Assembly: GCA_026027325.1 (NCBI GenBank)
Contig: JAMSLZ010000004.1
Span: 992,001-1,056,000, forward strand
Direction: 5' to 3'
Source of the DNA: Actinomucor elegans
Taxonomy: Eukaryota > Mucoromycota > Mucoromycetes > Mucorales > Mucoraceae
Length of the DNA: 64,000 bases
A program made the translations under genes and the position numbers. Under the pieces are notes generated by a model that had not been told where the DNA came from, made no database searches, and was given only the letters and a program-made list of their open reading frames with translations. This document shows, one piece after another, positions 14,000 to 26,782 of the stretch (the first letter of the stretch is position 1; each line of letters opens with the position of its first letter).

Positions 14000-16900
14000 A
14001 TGGACCTCTTTAACCGAGGAAAATCCAAGACAAAGAAGAAGCCTATTATAGATCCACCTTTGATTCAAACCACGACTTCAACCAACAGTGCTATACAAAC
14101 TTCAACTTCCAATACTATTAAGCCTCAATCGCCAAAGAGTCCTAATGGTCATCCTACCGAAGAATACTTTACATCAGGTACAGTTTATAACCCGTTTTTT
14201 TTGAGAACACTATTTTTATAAACCCAGTCTAGGGGTAGGTCGTTTTGAAGGCTCCTCTTCGATAAGAAGCTCTCAGTCCTCTTCTATACCGAGTACGGAT
14301 AGCGAATATACCAACGTTGATAGTATGACAGAGACTGAAATCGAAGAGTTTTTTGAAAGAATGTTGGTGAGTTTTCCTTCAAAAGGCTTAAAGACGCCCC
14401 ACTCATAAGTTTATAGACACGAAGAGGTATCCATGATAACAATGCACGTTTAAAGATGTCCTCCTTTTCAGTGGAAAAGAAGAGATTGATGGTAGCGCAG
14501 GATATTCAATCAGAAAGTAGTCCTACAACATCCTCTTCTCGAAGAGGAGGAAATGACAAGAAGACAGATTATCAATCTGAAAGCAAAGGACCTGAATACT
14601 ACGTTAAAAAACTAGCTGATATGTCGAAAGGTGTAAATACCAAGATTGTTTCACATCTTGCAGTTGGATTGAGGACAATGCCATTAAGGTTAGTCTGATC
14701 TTGTATTGTAGCTTGGTTGATTGACTGTATAATAGTTGGGTTCGCCAATTCATTGATATGCAGGGACTACAAGTAATTACAGATCTCTTAAGAGCATTCA
14801 ACAAGAGCAAACACAAGTAAGTCCATTTATACATAAAGAAGTATAGCTAACATACCGTATAGACAAGAATTGAATCTTTCAGTCGAAGCAGACCTGTTGA
14901 AGTGTTTCAAAGCCTTGTTAAACAATAGAGTAAATAATCCCATAAACTTACAATAGTAGACATGCTCAAGTAATCTAATTAAGGCAATTGATTATTTATC
15001 AGGTGGGTGCACGAGAAGCGTTGAAACATCCACAGTGTGTACCGCAAATTGTACAGTGCATCATCTCGCCTTCTGTGAATTCTCGAAGATTAGTGTGCGA
15101 AGTATTGGTATTCATGTGCTACTATGAAGTGCCTGTTGGTCAAGACCTTGTTTTAAAAGCAATGGATCAATTGCGCGACAAACAGCGAGGTTTAGGTCGC
15201 TTTGATGCTTGGTTATCTGAGCTAGAAATGACTTTGGGCGGTCGAGGTAGAATGGGAAGTATGGTTGGTGCAAGTGAAGACTTCAAAAGAATGGCAGCTT
15301 ATGGTCCACCAGATAATCAACTTACAGAATACGCAGTAAGTTAGTCTATTGTCCATCAGTGTAACAGACAACTCATTAAGTCTAGTTGTACAATATGATC
15401 TTGGTGAATGCTATCGTAAACGTAGTAGATGATCCTGAAATAAGAATTCACCTAAGAAACCAAATGAACGCTTCTGGCTTAGAACGAGTCATGGAAAAGA
15501 TGAACGAATTGTGCGATGAACATGTAGATAGACAAATACGCGAATTCAAGACCTTGGCAGAGAACGATCAAGATGAAGTCATGGAAATCTATCACGAACA
15601 CGTTCTTAATGATCAAAACGATCCACGGGATGTGTTTGAATGTATTCTTTCCAGTGTTGAGGGTACGCGTGGCTATGACTTCTTCTTGAGCTGCCTACAG
15701 CATCTGTTGCTGGTCAACAATGAAGAGATTGGAATAAAATCAAGATACTACCAAATCATCGATAATTTGGTTGCTCAAGTAGTACTCGATCATAAAGGCT
15801 TAGCAGATGATTTCTCGGCCGATTATACAACGACTGTCCAGCATTTGATTAGCAAATTTGCTGATCAAGATCAATTGAAAGCTACACTAGAAGATCTGAA
15901 AGAACTACAACAAAACTATGATGAATTGGAGCGAGAACGTGATCTTCTTCGCCAGCAGTTATCTCACCAAGGAGGTAATTATCGTCTATTACCTGCTAAT
16001 CTTTACTAACAAACAAACTAGACGCATTGGAAATTGTACAGCTAAAAGAAAAGACAGTATCACTAGAAGATCTTTTACGAATGTCTCGACATACTATCTC
16101 TACTCTACAACGAAAATTACGTGATTTACAAAACGATTACGATGCTAGTAGAGAGAAAGCTGAACGTCAAATGGAAGAATTCTACAAGACAATCGGTCAG
16201 GATGGATCCAACAGCCTGGAGGGTGATCTCGTTATACCTCGTAAAGACATTGCTACAGCATTTGGAAGGATTCAAGCTCAAGAAACTTTGGAAGGTCGAA
16301 ATAAAGACATAAAGCCTGATTCACCTAATCCTCTTTTTCAGGAATCTGATGAAAACAAGTACAAATCAATGGCTTTAGGATTATCAGAAGAGTTCAAGAG
16401 CCAATTGGCACGTCAGTTTGGCTCTAGTAGTGGGCTTGGTGAGTTTGTACTTCCTGGTACAATGCCGTTGATGGGGTCTGCAGTAAGGCGATCCAATAAT
16501 CGACGTAGACACGTTCAAACAGACACTGCACCGTCTATACCAATTGAACAGGCCGTTACTGAAGATGTTTTATCCAAAAGTAAGGGTTCTTTGGATGGTG
16601 ATACGTCAAGACTCTCGAGAAGTTCAATCCTCAGTAGAAAAAGTAGTACTAGAAGTAATAGAAATCGTCAAGATGATGATATCCTTTCTTCCGTGATCTC
16701 AGCCATCGATGAAGAAGACTCAGATATACCTCCACAAGAATCAAAATTAAACATACCCAATTCAATTAATAACTCTAATATTACTATCAATGATCATGCT
16801 GCTGGATCTCCACCACCGCCACCTCCACCACCACCACCACCACCACCACCACCAATGGAAGATACTACAATGACTACTGGCAGTGGTGCACCACCACCAC

Positions 16901-18956
16901 CACCACCACCGCCTCCACCACCACCTCCACCATCTGGTTTCAATAGCTTATCTGGCAGTGAGTTTGCTCCACCACCTCCACCTCCACCCCCACCTGGCAG
17001 TACTTCATCTCTCGCACCACCACCACCGCCACCAGCACCATCTCCCCCTGCCGCTCCTGGTGCCATCAATACTGTTGCTCCTCGAAAGCAATTGAAGCAT
17101 TTGCCCGGTGTTAAGACGCGCCAACTTCAATGGCAAAAGCTCAATGCTAACCATATCAATTCCACTGTTTGGAGGAATGCCACTTCTGCTGAACGTGATG
17201 CTATGCTCGAAGACTTACTGGATAAAGAAGGTATCTTTGAGCGTATGGAACAGGTATTCGCTCAAAAGGTAGTTGCTACCAAACGGTTACCGTTGCAAGA
17301 GAAACGAAAGGAAATTACTATCATTGATCCTAGAAAGGCCAACAATATCAGTAAGTTTTGTATATGCTTTTAAAGAATAGATGAACTGATGGTTATGTTC
17401 AGGTATTGCTGTATTGGCAAAATGCAAGAATATCTCGTTCGAAGAGTTCAAAAAGAAGATACTGGCTGTAGAGGAAAAGTTTTGTACAGAAGTACTGTTG
17501 CGAAACTTGCTGGCAAATGCTCCTTCGCATGATGAAATGGGTAAACTGTCTGTCTTTCTGAAGACGGCTTCTGAAGAAGATCTTCAGAGTTTGTCAAAAC
17601 CAGATGCATTCTGTGCAGAGGTAAAAATCATTGATAATCCTATCAAGAGTCTAGAAATCTCATCCCTATTATAGATTATTACTATAGATCGATTCAAAGA
17701 GCGTATTGCAAACATGCTGTTTGTTGTGACATTCCATGAGCGCATCACTCAACTAGGCCGAAATATGACCAATGTCATGGATGCTTCCACTAGCTTAAAG
17801 GATTCTCAGTCATTCATCGAATTCCTTAACGTAAGGAGCCCTGAGATTACATACTAGATAGAACAAAAGACTAATTGTTAGCCATAGATCATATTGATGG
17901 TAGGTAACTTCTTGAACGGCACAAACTTCCAAGGTGGTGCTTTTGGTATCCGCATTAGTAGTATTAACAAACTGGTTGATACACGGGCTTCCAGTAATGA
18001 TACAACATTATTGCATTTCCTGTGTACAATGATTGAAGAAAAGTTTCCTTCAATCAGTGAGAACCTGATGGCAGATCTTGAAGTCTGTGGTGAAGCATGT
18101 AGAGGTAATGATACTATACTGGCTTTAATAAGCATTCATTAATGCCTTTTTTTTATAGTCACTATTCAAGACTTGATCAAAGATTATAACGAGCTTCGTG
18201 TGGGCCTTCAAACACTCATCCATGAACTGGATTGTCATTATAGCGGTGATTATGAAGCAGAAGATGGTGATAACTATGCTAATGCCATGTATAATTTCCG
18301 TGATCGTGCAATCGAAAGATTTGATCAGCTTGAAGTGCGATATACTTCAATGGATGTTGCCTATAAAGATGTTGTGTCTTACTTCGGCGAAGATCCTAGT
18401 AATATGAAGCCAGACGAGTTTTTTGGTATCTTTCAAACCTTTTCATCTAGTTGGAAAAAGGCCAAGTCAGATATTGAAAAGCAAAAAAAGAAGCAAGAAC
18501 AAGCAGCGAAGGCTAAAGAATTCCAAGAGCAACGTAAAGCGCGTCTCAATAAGCGTTTGGAGATTAATGATGGTATTGTATATGAAATGTACTACTATTC
18601 AGCTCCACTCATCATATACATATCATTTTATAGGTGCATCTGAAAATCAAGATGACAAGGATATCATGGATAACTTGTTGGAGAAGCTAAGGTCGGGAGA
18701 AATGGCAGCTACTTCCTCACAGAGAAAGAGCCGAAGAATGTCTACGCGTGAAAGACGAAGAACGCGAGCTGAATCGATGGTAGTAAAGGCAGAAGATTTG
18801 TTGAGACATATCCAAAGTGAAGAAGACGCTCCACCGTTACCAAGAGCGAGAAGTGGATCGAGAAGGTTTACAAGCTCCGAGAAAATGAAGAAACTAGCTT
18901 CTTTGGCTGATAAAGGGGAAGTTTCTGCAGCTGCAGCTGCAATAAGCAACCAGTAG
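14000..18956 (+). CDS. Formin A, Bni1/SepA/diaphanous type (13 exons, 1436 aa)
   Basis: This is an actin nucleator and processive elongation factor for polarised growth, septation and hyphal tips. Exons: 14000-14177, 14233-14366, 14417-14688, 14736-14816, 14863-14929, 15003-15335, 15386-15974, 16022-17350, 17403-17620, 17675-17830, 17888-18104, 18159-18572, 18634-18956. Domain order: basic N-terminus; GTPase-binding/FH3 armadillo region (about 90-470, with LRNQMNASGL and VEGTRGYDFFLSCLQ); coiled coil (about 515-610); FH1 with several long poly-Pro runs (about 811-900); FH2 starting at TRQLQWQKLN (about 913) and including GNFLNGTNFQGGAFGIRI, through about residue 1300; a coiled coil; and an autoinhibitory DAD helix MDNLLEKL (about 1340) followed by a basic RRMSTRERRRTR patch. 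A Rho-regulated, autoinhibited formin is therefore inferred. Acceptor choice for exon 2 is ambiguous by 6 nt (14233 or 14239). Formin B at 39.7 kb is its paralogue. Confidence 0.94.
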
Positions 18957-19145
18957 CAGATATTCGACCAATAATATGAACCCACAAAAACTGGTAGAAC
19001 CTGAGTTCTAATACTGGAATAATGGGTCAATTAAGTAAAACATCAGCAATGCTTTCTAGTATTAGCTTTCACTATCCTTTTGATATACTTGTTTGTCTGC
19101 TCTCAAGACAAGCATTTGTATAAACAAAGTACCTTGTGTATTAGT

Positions 19146-19151
19146 AATAAA
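19146..19151 (+). promoter_or_regulatory. Putative poly(A) signal AATAAA after formin A
   Basis: AATAAA lies 190 bp after the formin A stop and just before the Sec16 leader, in an A-rich context. Confidence 0.35.
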
Positions 19152-19247
19152 AAAAAGATATCTTTCTATTTTGTAAGAAGCCTACAAACTGTTTACCAAC
19201 TTGATGAAAGAAACTAACTATTGTTTTGTAGTATATAACCATTCGTA

Positions 19248-22200
19248 ATGGCTTCTCAAAAAGAAGAGCCTAATTCCTCTTTTCTATTTGGGGAATCTAC
19301 TGGAGATGATCCTTTTAGTCAACTGCAAAACCAAAACTCGATTGCTGAGACAGTTCCAGCAAAACACGAAACTAATCCCGGTACTACTGTCAATGAACAG
19401 GCCAAAAACGTAGCTGGCGATGCGTCTAGTTTATTTGGCAATCATAATACAGGCGGTAATGCAGATCTGTTCTTTTCATCTGCAGCTACAACTACCAATA
19501 CCACGACTCAATCTGCGAATCCTACTTCGAACGCGTCCGCTGCATCCTTCTTTGACCAACCTCAAGCTTCGGACTCTTTTTTTGACGGCTTAGGTCAAAA
19601 TGCTGCCCCATCTCTGACTCAATCTTATAGCCATAATCAGCAGCAGCAACATTCTACTGAGCCCGCTGCTGCTGCTTCCTTGACTCAAGCATACGATCCG
19701 AATAATTATGCTTATGATTATAATCAATCTCAAGCCACAGGCGAAGGCGATCAACAGCAGTATGATCAAACTCAGTATATACAATTCGATCCAAATATTC
19801 ATTATTACTACGACGAGCAAAGCCAGGTCCACTATTACGATCCAAATACCAATCAAGAATATGACATGACTGGGTACGATTTTAGCCAGCAAGGTCAAAC
19901 ATACGATTATCAATACGATCCTCAATATGCTGAATACTACGCACAACAGGGATATGATACCAGTGCTTATACTGCTGGCAATGGAGAAGCTGATCAGCAG
20001 CAGCAGCAACAGCAACCGTATGCCGTTACTGATCAAGGCAATTACGGTCCTGATGCTTATGCACCCAGCCAGGCAGCTGCGGTTCCTTCTGATACTGCTA
20101 ATGTTGACCAAAGATATTACAAGACGAACGATTATTCTAATATCTCTCAAGAGCAAGCGAACTACGATCAATCCGGTTATGACCTACAAGCTTATGCTAC
20201 ACCTACTGTCAACGCCGTAGCTCAAGTGCCTGCTCAAGTCCAATCTGAGCAAACTATTGATACTCAGCATTACTTGTCTGATCAGCAACAGCAGCAGCAG
20301 CAACAACAAGGTCAATATGGTATACAAAACTATGCATCAGTAGATGCATCTGCTGAATTCGATCAGCTTCAACAAGAGACCTATAATTATCCATCTTATG
20401 AGGCTACGACTGATTTGCAGCAGCAGCAACAAGGGCAAACTCAATATGCTCCAATTGACTATACCAATGACCAGTACTCTCAAGAATTTGAAGCTGAAGA
20501 TTTACAGCAACAGCCATTGAAATCGACTATTACTACAAGAGATGTAGCACCACCACCTTCTGCACCTCCCAAAAGCGCAATAGCTCCTCCTCCAAAGGCA
20601 ACCACACCGTCACCATCTCCTTCGATGATCCCACCTCCTCCAAGATCCAATATTACCTCTCCTGCACCCCAAGAGATCGATTCTGAAGCCGTTTCTGTGA
20701 TTAAGGACGAGCATGCTCAGGTGGAAGCAGAGGATTTGAATGATTTGGATGATTTAGTGTTGGGTGGATCTGATGTAAATCAAAAACAAGTTTCTGATGA
20801 TTTTGATCTGTTAATGTCTACTACCGAGAAACCTACTTATACCAATATAGTCACAGCTGAAATTAATGATGATCAAAAGGTGCCCGAGCAATTACAGATG
20901 CAAAACGAGCCTGTTGTTTTCTCTAGTGAATTGCCCAAAACTGCTGAATCATCTGAAGCCGATGAGCTTATTACTACTACTGTTCCTGAAGGATCTGTCT
21001 TGAGCTTTGAGACAGAAGAGGAGAAACCCAAGTCTTCTCTCCCTATTGAATCAAAAGAAGCCGTGCAATCGTTTAATGCTATTCAACCAGATCAAGTCAT
21101 CCAATCTCTCTCTGCTATAAAACCTGAAAAGTCCACTTCTACTATTGAAAATCAACAAGTAGAACAAACACCAGAGCCTGTTTCATCATACGAACCAACA
21201 TCTCAGCCTCAACAGGTTTATGAACAACAGAAAAGCTATGAACCTACTACTAGTTATGAACCTCAGCAAAGCTACGAATATACAGCTAATCATGAACCTA
21301 CAACTGGTATTGAAGCTACATCTGGTTATGAAACTCAACAAAACCATGAATCTGCTTCTAATTTAGAGCCTCAGCAGAGTTACGAGCCTGAGCAAAGTTA
21401 CGAACCTGAGCAAAGTTATAAGCCTCAACAGGGCTACGAACCTCAACAGAGCTACGAACCTCAACAGAGCTACGAACCTCAACAGAGCTACGAACCTCAA
21501 CAGAGCTACGAACCTCAACAGAGCTACGAACCTCAACAGAGCTACGAACCTCAGCAAAGCTACGAACCTCAACAGAGCTATGAATCTCAGCAAAGCTACG
21601 AACCTCAACAGAGTTATGAGCCTATAACAGGATTTGAGTCTCAGCAGAGCTATGCGCCTACTACTGATTATGAGCCTCAACAAAGCCATGTTCCTACTAC
21701 CAAGTTCGAAGCTCAACAGAGCTATGAACCTTCCGCTGGATTTGAGGCTCAACAAGGCTACAAATCTTCATCTCAACCGCCTCAACAACAGTTCATCAGC
21801 TCACCCCCTCCTCCTCCTCGCGCTATCTCTATCAAGAGCGTTTCTTCCCCACCTTCTACGCAAGCTTTACCTCAGCAGCAATTACCTCAACGTGCCAACA
21901 GCATTACAGAACCCGACCGTCGCCAACACAGCGCATCGCCTTTTGCATCCGCCTATTACGCCACTACTGCTATTGAACGATCCGCTACAGTACCTCCACC
22001 AATGACAGAACGTATTGCCTCACCTAGACCCCAACTGATTCCTTGTCCTGATCCTCAATGTGAAGGCGAAAACAAGGTTAAGGCCAAGTTTTGTTGTGAA
22101 TGTGGTCGTCCTTTAGCTGGTATTTCACGATCCACTACTCCAGCAGCTAATTTATCGCCTGGCGTCTATAGCACGATCCAAGACGGATTCACTCCTATGG

Positions 22201-24761
22201 CTTTTAGCGCTGTACGTACAGCTTTAGATGATAAAAAAGACGCTATGGTGCAAAGTTTGAAGCAGTTTGTAGCCACTTCAACTGTAGTGCAAGGTGAATT
22301 GGATGTACAAGAGAAACGCAAGCGTGCTTTAGAGTACATCGAGTATCAATTGAGCGGACCGTTGGCACAGGATGAAGGTCAAGCTCTTTTATGGCGCCTA
22401 GTCAAGTTAATGATTGAACATCATGAGAATATGTTGGGTGATGGGTAAGTGTTTTTTTTTCTTTAGAAGAAACGAACAAAACAAAAATATTAAACCAATC
22501 GAATATTACAGTGGAGAATTGGATAGATCTATTATTGCACTCATCTCTACAGCTAAAGAAGACCCTGTTACTGATTTGGATAAGCTAGAAGCATCCTTGG
22601 CTCAAGGAGATCGTGAAGGAGCTTGTCAGTTTGCTGCGGAAAATGACATGTGGGCACATGCTCTGATCATTGCTTCCAGTCTTGAAACTGATCTCTTTAA
22701 GCGTATGGTTACTCAATTCATCCATCGTGAGCTTTCCTCTTCAGATACACAATTGATTCCTCAAGTTCCTGGTGATAAGAAAGCATTGCGCATGCTATAT
22801 TCTGTATTCAACGGTGCCGGTGCTGACGCGGGTATTGATACTATATAACATGATCTTATGATATTAGAGATTTAAACCGTTTTGTATAGTCGCTGCATTT
22901 GTAAATACTGCACCAGAACAAGAGGCCGTTTATACCCAATCTTCACTGGAAGGTTGGAAAGATGCATTAGCATTGGTTTTAGCCAATCGTTCCAAGCAGG
23001 ACCAAGAAGCTATCAATGGTCTAGGCGATCAATTGAAACAAATAAATGCAAGTAATGAAGCCTATCTATGGTAAGAAACTAAAAAAGTGATACTACATAT
23101 AAATATACTAAAAATCTCCCTCCCCCCCCCAATATTCTTAGTTATCTATTGTCACCAGATACATTGGGTCTGGACAGTAGCAAATTATTAGGCGATAACA
23201 AGTACTCTAATCTAGATGCATTATATCTTTTGGAGTTGTACGAGTTTGCTTTGGAATCCAAAACTACTATTCAGCAAGATTACAAATTGATTCTTGCTTG
23301 GTGGTTGACAGAGCTTGGCTTTACTGAAGAGTCTCAAAAGTACATTGATTCTATCGTCCATGTACTTAATACCACTACAAATACCGTAGATCAATTGAAG
23401 CAAGTAAATAGTGATCTTTCAAGTCATATGCTTAACGAAAGGTAAGCCCTAAAAAAATACAATGATATGTATATGATATTCATCTTTTTGTGTTTCAGTG
23501 AGAATGTTGTATCCTTATTAAGTAATCAAAGCTTTGATACTCTGATCAGTTCTATTCAAGAAAAGGTCAATTCTCAAGCAAACACAGACTATAATTACGA
23601 ATATAGCTCCCAAGGTAATAAATTAGAATTCGAAAAAAAACAGTGCCTCACATGCTGAACCGGTTCCCCCTTTTTCTTTTCTTTTGTAGATTATGGCCAA
23701 ACAGCTGATTATACTGGCCAGCAATCAGAAGGATACAATTATGGCTATAGCTATGGAGCGGGTTACACCGCTGAATCTGCTGATGCCACTGCTCCGATCA
23801 CTTCACCTTTTACAGCATCGAAGCCCATTCAAGCGGTATCCTCTCCATTTGGTACTACCCAACCGCCTCAAGCGGTATCTTCTCCCTTTGGTGCTGTAGC
23901 TCAACCACCCCAAGCTGTTCGCTCTCCCTTTAGCGCAACGCAACCAACAGATACCTCTTATACACCTGACAGTAGTGGTGCTTGGTGGGGGTCTGATAAT
24001 AATGACCAGACACAAGCAGGTTATCAACCTGAAACACAAACGACGACAGCCAGTTATCAACCAGATGCTTACACTCCTGCTACAGCAACAGAAATAACTG
24101 ACAAATCTTCAGGTACTCGCGCTGCTTGGGAAGATGAGGATGATGACTTAGGCTTTGGCAATTCCAAGAAAAAAAAGCCTGATACTGAAACTGACAAGGC
24201 AGCCGAAGGTGCACAAGAGCATAAGCCAAATGAAGTCTCTAAAGAAGAGTCTAAAGAAAAGGCTCCATCAGAAAAGACTGGAGGTTGGGGTATCTTTTCT
24301 CTCTTTGGCCGTAAAGAAAAGGATCCAAACACAGAAGAAAAGAAGGCTGTCAAGGCTAATCTTGGTGAACAAAGTTCATTTTATTATGATGAAAAGGAAA
24401 AGCGTTGGGTCAACAAGCTTGTAAGTTTAACGAATTAGTTTTTTTTTTTAGCGCTATGAAATAACTTATTACCACATACATTTAGAATGATACAAAGCCT
24501 GCCGCTGCTACACCTCCTCCTCCTCCAAAAGCTTCGACACCTCAGCCTTCAACCGCTGCTTCTATGGCACCTCCAATGAGTGGAATAAAGCCTCACAGTA
24601 TGCCGCCTCCACGTGTTAATTCCGCTCCTGTGGCTATCGCTACAACAGGTGGCCCTCCTACTGCTGCACCACCTGGATTTAATACGCCTCCTGCTACCAG
24701 TAGAAAAGGTGGCAAGAAGCCTATGCGTTCTCGTTATGTAGATGTGCTTAACACGAACTAA
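19248..24761 (+). CDS. SEC16: Sec16, COPII coat scaffold of ER exit sites (7 exons, 1706 aa)
   Basis: This is a peripheral ER membrane scaffold that organises Sec23/24 and Sec13/31 at exit sites. Exons: 19248-22444, 22512-22831, 22890-23070, 23142-23441, 23499-23614, 23690-24420, 24486-24761. The N-terminal half is disordered: poly-Gln and Tyr-rich (residues about 120-420), Pro-rich, acidic, then a SYEPQQ repeat tract (about 708-800). A zinc-ribbon-like module follows at about 932-962 (CPDPQC then FCCECGRPL). The conserved central alpha-helical (ACE1) domain runs from about 990 to 1410, beginning with EGQALLWRLVKLMIEHHENM. After Gln/Pro and GYNYGY-type repeats comes the conserved C-terminal region: GWGIFSLFGRKEK, SSFYYDEKEKRWVNK (about 1600-1615), and the end RSRYVDVLNTN, typical of Sec16. 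All joins preserve frame. The Sec16 stop and the SWI3-like stop face each other 209 bp apart. Confidence 0.94.
21371..21618 (+). repeat. 18-bp coding tandem repeat in SEC16 (SYEPQQ)
   Basis: About 13-14 copies of an 18-bp unit (consensus AGCTACGAACCTCAACAG) encode the hexapeptide SYEPQQ. The central seven copies (about 21430-21560) are almost identical at DNA level, including silent sites. Flanking copies are diverged (EQ for QQ, KPQQG, ESQQ). Degenerate YEP units continue on both sides, from about 21185 to 21760. Confidence 0.9.
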
Positions 24762-24970
24762 AAAAAAAAAAAAAATTATACTATCTATTATTACTATGAA
24801 AGCTATTACTTTATGGATAACAATATACAATTAAAAAAAACGCTTATCATGTCTTTTTATTATCATACTAGTTATTTATTGTACTGTGAGGTTATTGTAT
24901 AAATGATGCAAAGGAAGAGAGAGAGAGAGAAGATATAAACATAATATAAAAGAAAAAAAAAAACGATAAT
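24762..24970. other. Convergent 3' ends of SEC16 and the SWI3-like gene
   Basis: A 209-bp spacer between two tail-to-tail genes. It contains A runs directly after the SEC16 stop, a short GA-dinucleotide run near 24915-24932, and A-rich DNA before the minus-strand stop. No gene is present. Confidence 0.5.
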
Positions 24971-26782
24971 TTAAAGAGATAAGATAGCACTAGGTTCCTT
25001 TTCACCTTCATCCATAGCAGAAGCAGGATGCGCCAAACCAGATTCATCTAATGTAGATAACTCCACTAAACGATAATCCTCTTTAAACAGAGTGCTTTGA
25101 ACAAACTGTTGTAGTTGCTGTGGTGTCCAGCCATCTTCGATGGCTTTTTCAAGGCCTCCTCGTTTGTTGATCTCTTGCTGTAATAGTGCTTCAGACTTTT
25201 TGATTGCAAGTCGATGTGCAAAAATGTCTTTGCGTTGCTGTGCAATAGTTTCTAATTCGTTATCCAACACAGCCTCTAGTTCATCAAAGTAATTCATCTT
25301 TAATTCCAACTTCTTCACTTCTGTATCTACTACCGAATGCACCAACCGACGAATTTCACGTTCTTCAATACCCGAGAGCGATTTTGCTTTCGCAGCAGCA
25401 GAACCCAAAGCAACAGAAGCAGCCTTTTCAATAGCTGTGCGTGGTTTCTTTACTTCTTTTGGCTCTTGATCTATATCCATATCTGTATCTCTTTTCTTCT
25501 TGGTAGTTTGTTCCTGACAAGCAATAGCAGCATCAGCAGCTGCAGATGCCACTTTGGGATCGACTGCCGAAGCCAAAAAGGCCAAGATGGACATGACTGG
25601 ATTGTCTGCTTGCGAGAATGGTGTGCGTTGATGTTCAAGTACCTTGTGTTGCTCGGTTTCACGGTAAGGTTCGTCGATAGGCATTTGCAAAAAGTGAAAT
25701 ATGCATTGCTCGCGTGTCTTGGTACCAACATATTCAGCAATAGTGTTCCAATCATCATCGTACAATTCAATGGCTTCTAGTAACAGGAGTGTTTCTTCAT
25801 CAGACCAAGTGGCTTCATCTTCGCTGCCATGCTTGTAGATGCCGGGAGTATAACGGATAAAATCGCTGCTGAAACTGGTGATGGGGAATCGTCCGTCTTT
25901 ATAACAAAGCGGGCAAATGTCCATGTTCTTGGTTTTGACGCTATGATAACGTTCGCGCGAACAGTCAGTGCCGCAAGTAGTACAGTAGTATTGTTTGGTG
26001 TCTTTTCCCGTACTAGACTCGAACACTTTTTGCCGTAATTCCAAGTTCATGGTAGTAGGTTTATTCACATTGACACTGGGCTTGATATTAGGTTTGAAGG
26101 GTGTAAGACCGCGTGGTGTATCGGCTGTAACTCTGAAATGACCTGTAAATGGTGGACCTACACTTGAAGGCCAAGTAGAAGGATCGCACTAACCTCCACC
26201 GAAAAAAAAAAAAGAGCATGAATAAAAAGCATTCATTTGTTTCAATTATATATCTGTTACCTCAAAGTTAATCAAACCCCATTGCTCTAAAAACGCATGG
26301 ACACGCATAATAGCACATACATCGCCTGCTAAATTGCGTCTACAGGCTGTCACAGCCAAATATTCCTTAGGATTCAATCGATAGGTGTTGATCATAAAGT
26401 CGCGATAATCTTGATAGATCAAGGCTGTTTTAGAAGGATTGTTATTGGTAAAGAATTCAGGCAATGAAACGCGTTCAATGTTGTGGATAGAGTTCATGTC
26501 AAACCAAGACGCGTAGTCAGGTACTGTTACAGGATGTGTTTGCTCGACAAGGTATTTACGCGCCTCTAGTTCGATTTTGGCTCGAGCTGCTAAATGAGCT
26601 TCTTGTTCTCTTTTTTTCTCTTCTTCTTTGGCCTTTTGCTCTTCTTCAGTGGAAGTTGATTGCTCAGTGGCGATGGTATCATCTTGTGCTTGATCTTCTG
26701 TTGGTTTCGTCGTGATTGCAGAAGGAGAAGAGACGGTGGTCTCCATAGGAGAAGGTTTAGTCTCGGTTGAATCTTGCATCAT
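24971..26782 (-). CDS. RSC8: SWI3/RSC8/SMARCC-type chromatin remodelling subunit (2 exons, 579 aa)
   Basis: This is a core scaffold subunit of SWI/SNF- and RSC-class remodellers in the nucleus. Exons (minus strand): 26782-26261 and 26188-24971, with one 72-nt intron whose donor is GTAACA. After a Thr/Ser/Glu-rich N-terminus (1-60) comes a SWIRM domain (about 75-175) with [31 protein letters not shown] and [23 protein letters not shown]/treble-clef-like zinc motif follows (CTTCGTDC ... [11 protein letters not shown], about 242-275). The SANT domain (about 298-347) includes [20 protein letters not shown] and [14 protein letters not shown], and a Leu-zipper-like coiled coil (about 455-515) precedes the C-terminus. 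This domain order is that of yeast Swi3/Rsc8 and animal BAF155/170. Whether it serves SWI/SNF, RSC or both cannot be decided from one gene; I chose RSC8 for its compact length (yeast Rsc8 is 557 aa, Swi3 825). Confidence 0.93.

Noticed and set aside
16794..17069. Glycine-rich frame on the minus strand (also 42444-42974)
   Set aside because: Both are mirror images of the poly-proline FH1 codons (CCA/CCT read backwards as TGG/AGG/GGT).
19590..20171. 193-codon minus-strand frame inside SEC16
   Set aside because: It is a shadow of the Gln/Tyr codon-rich exon 1; the hydrophobic Leu/Ile/Val composition is the expected antisense of that codon mix.
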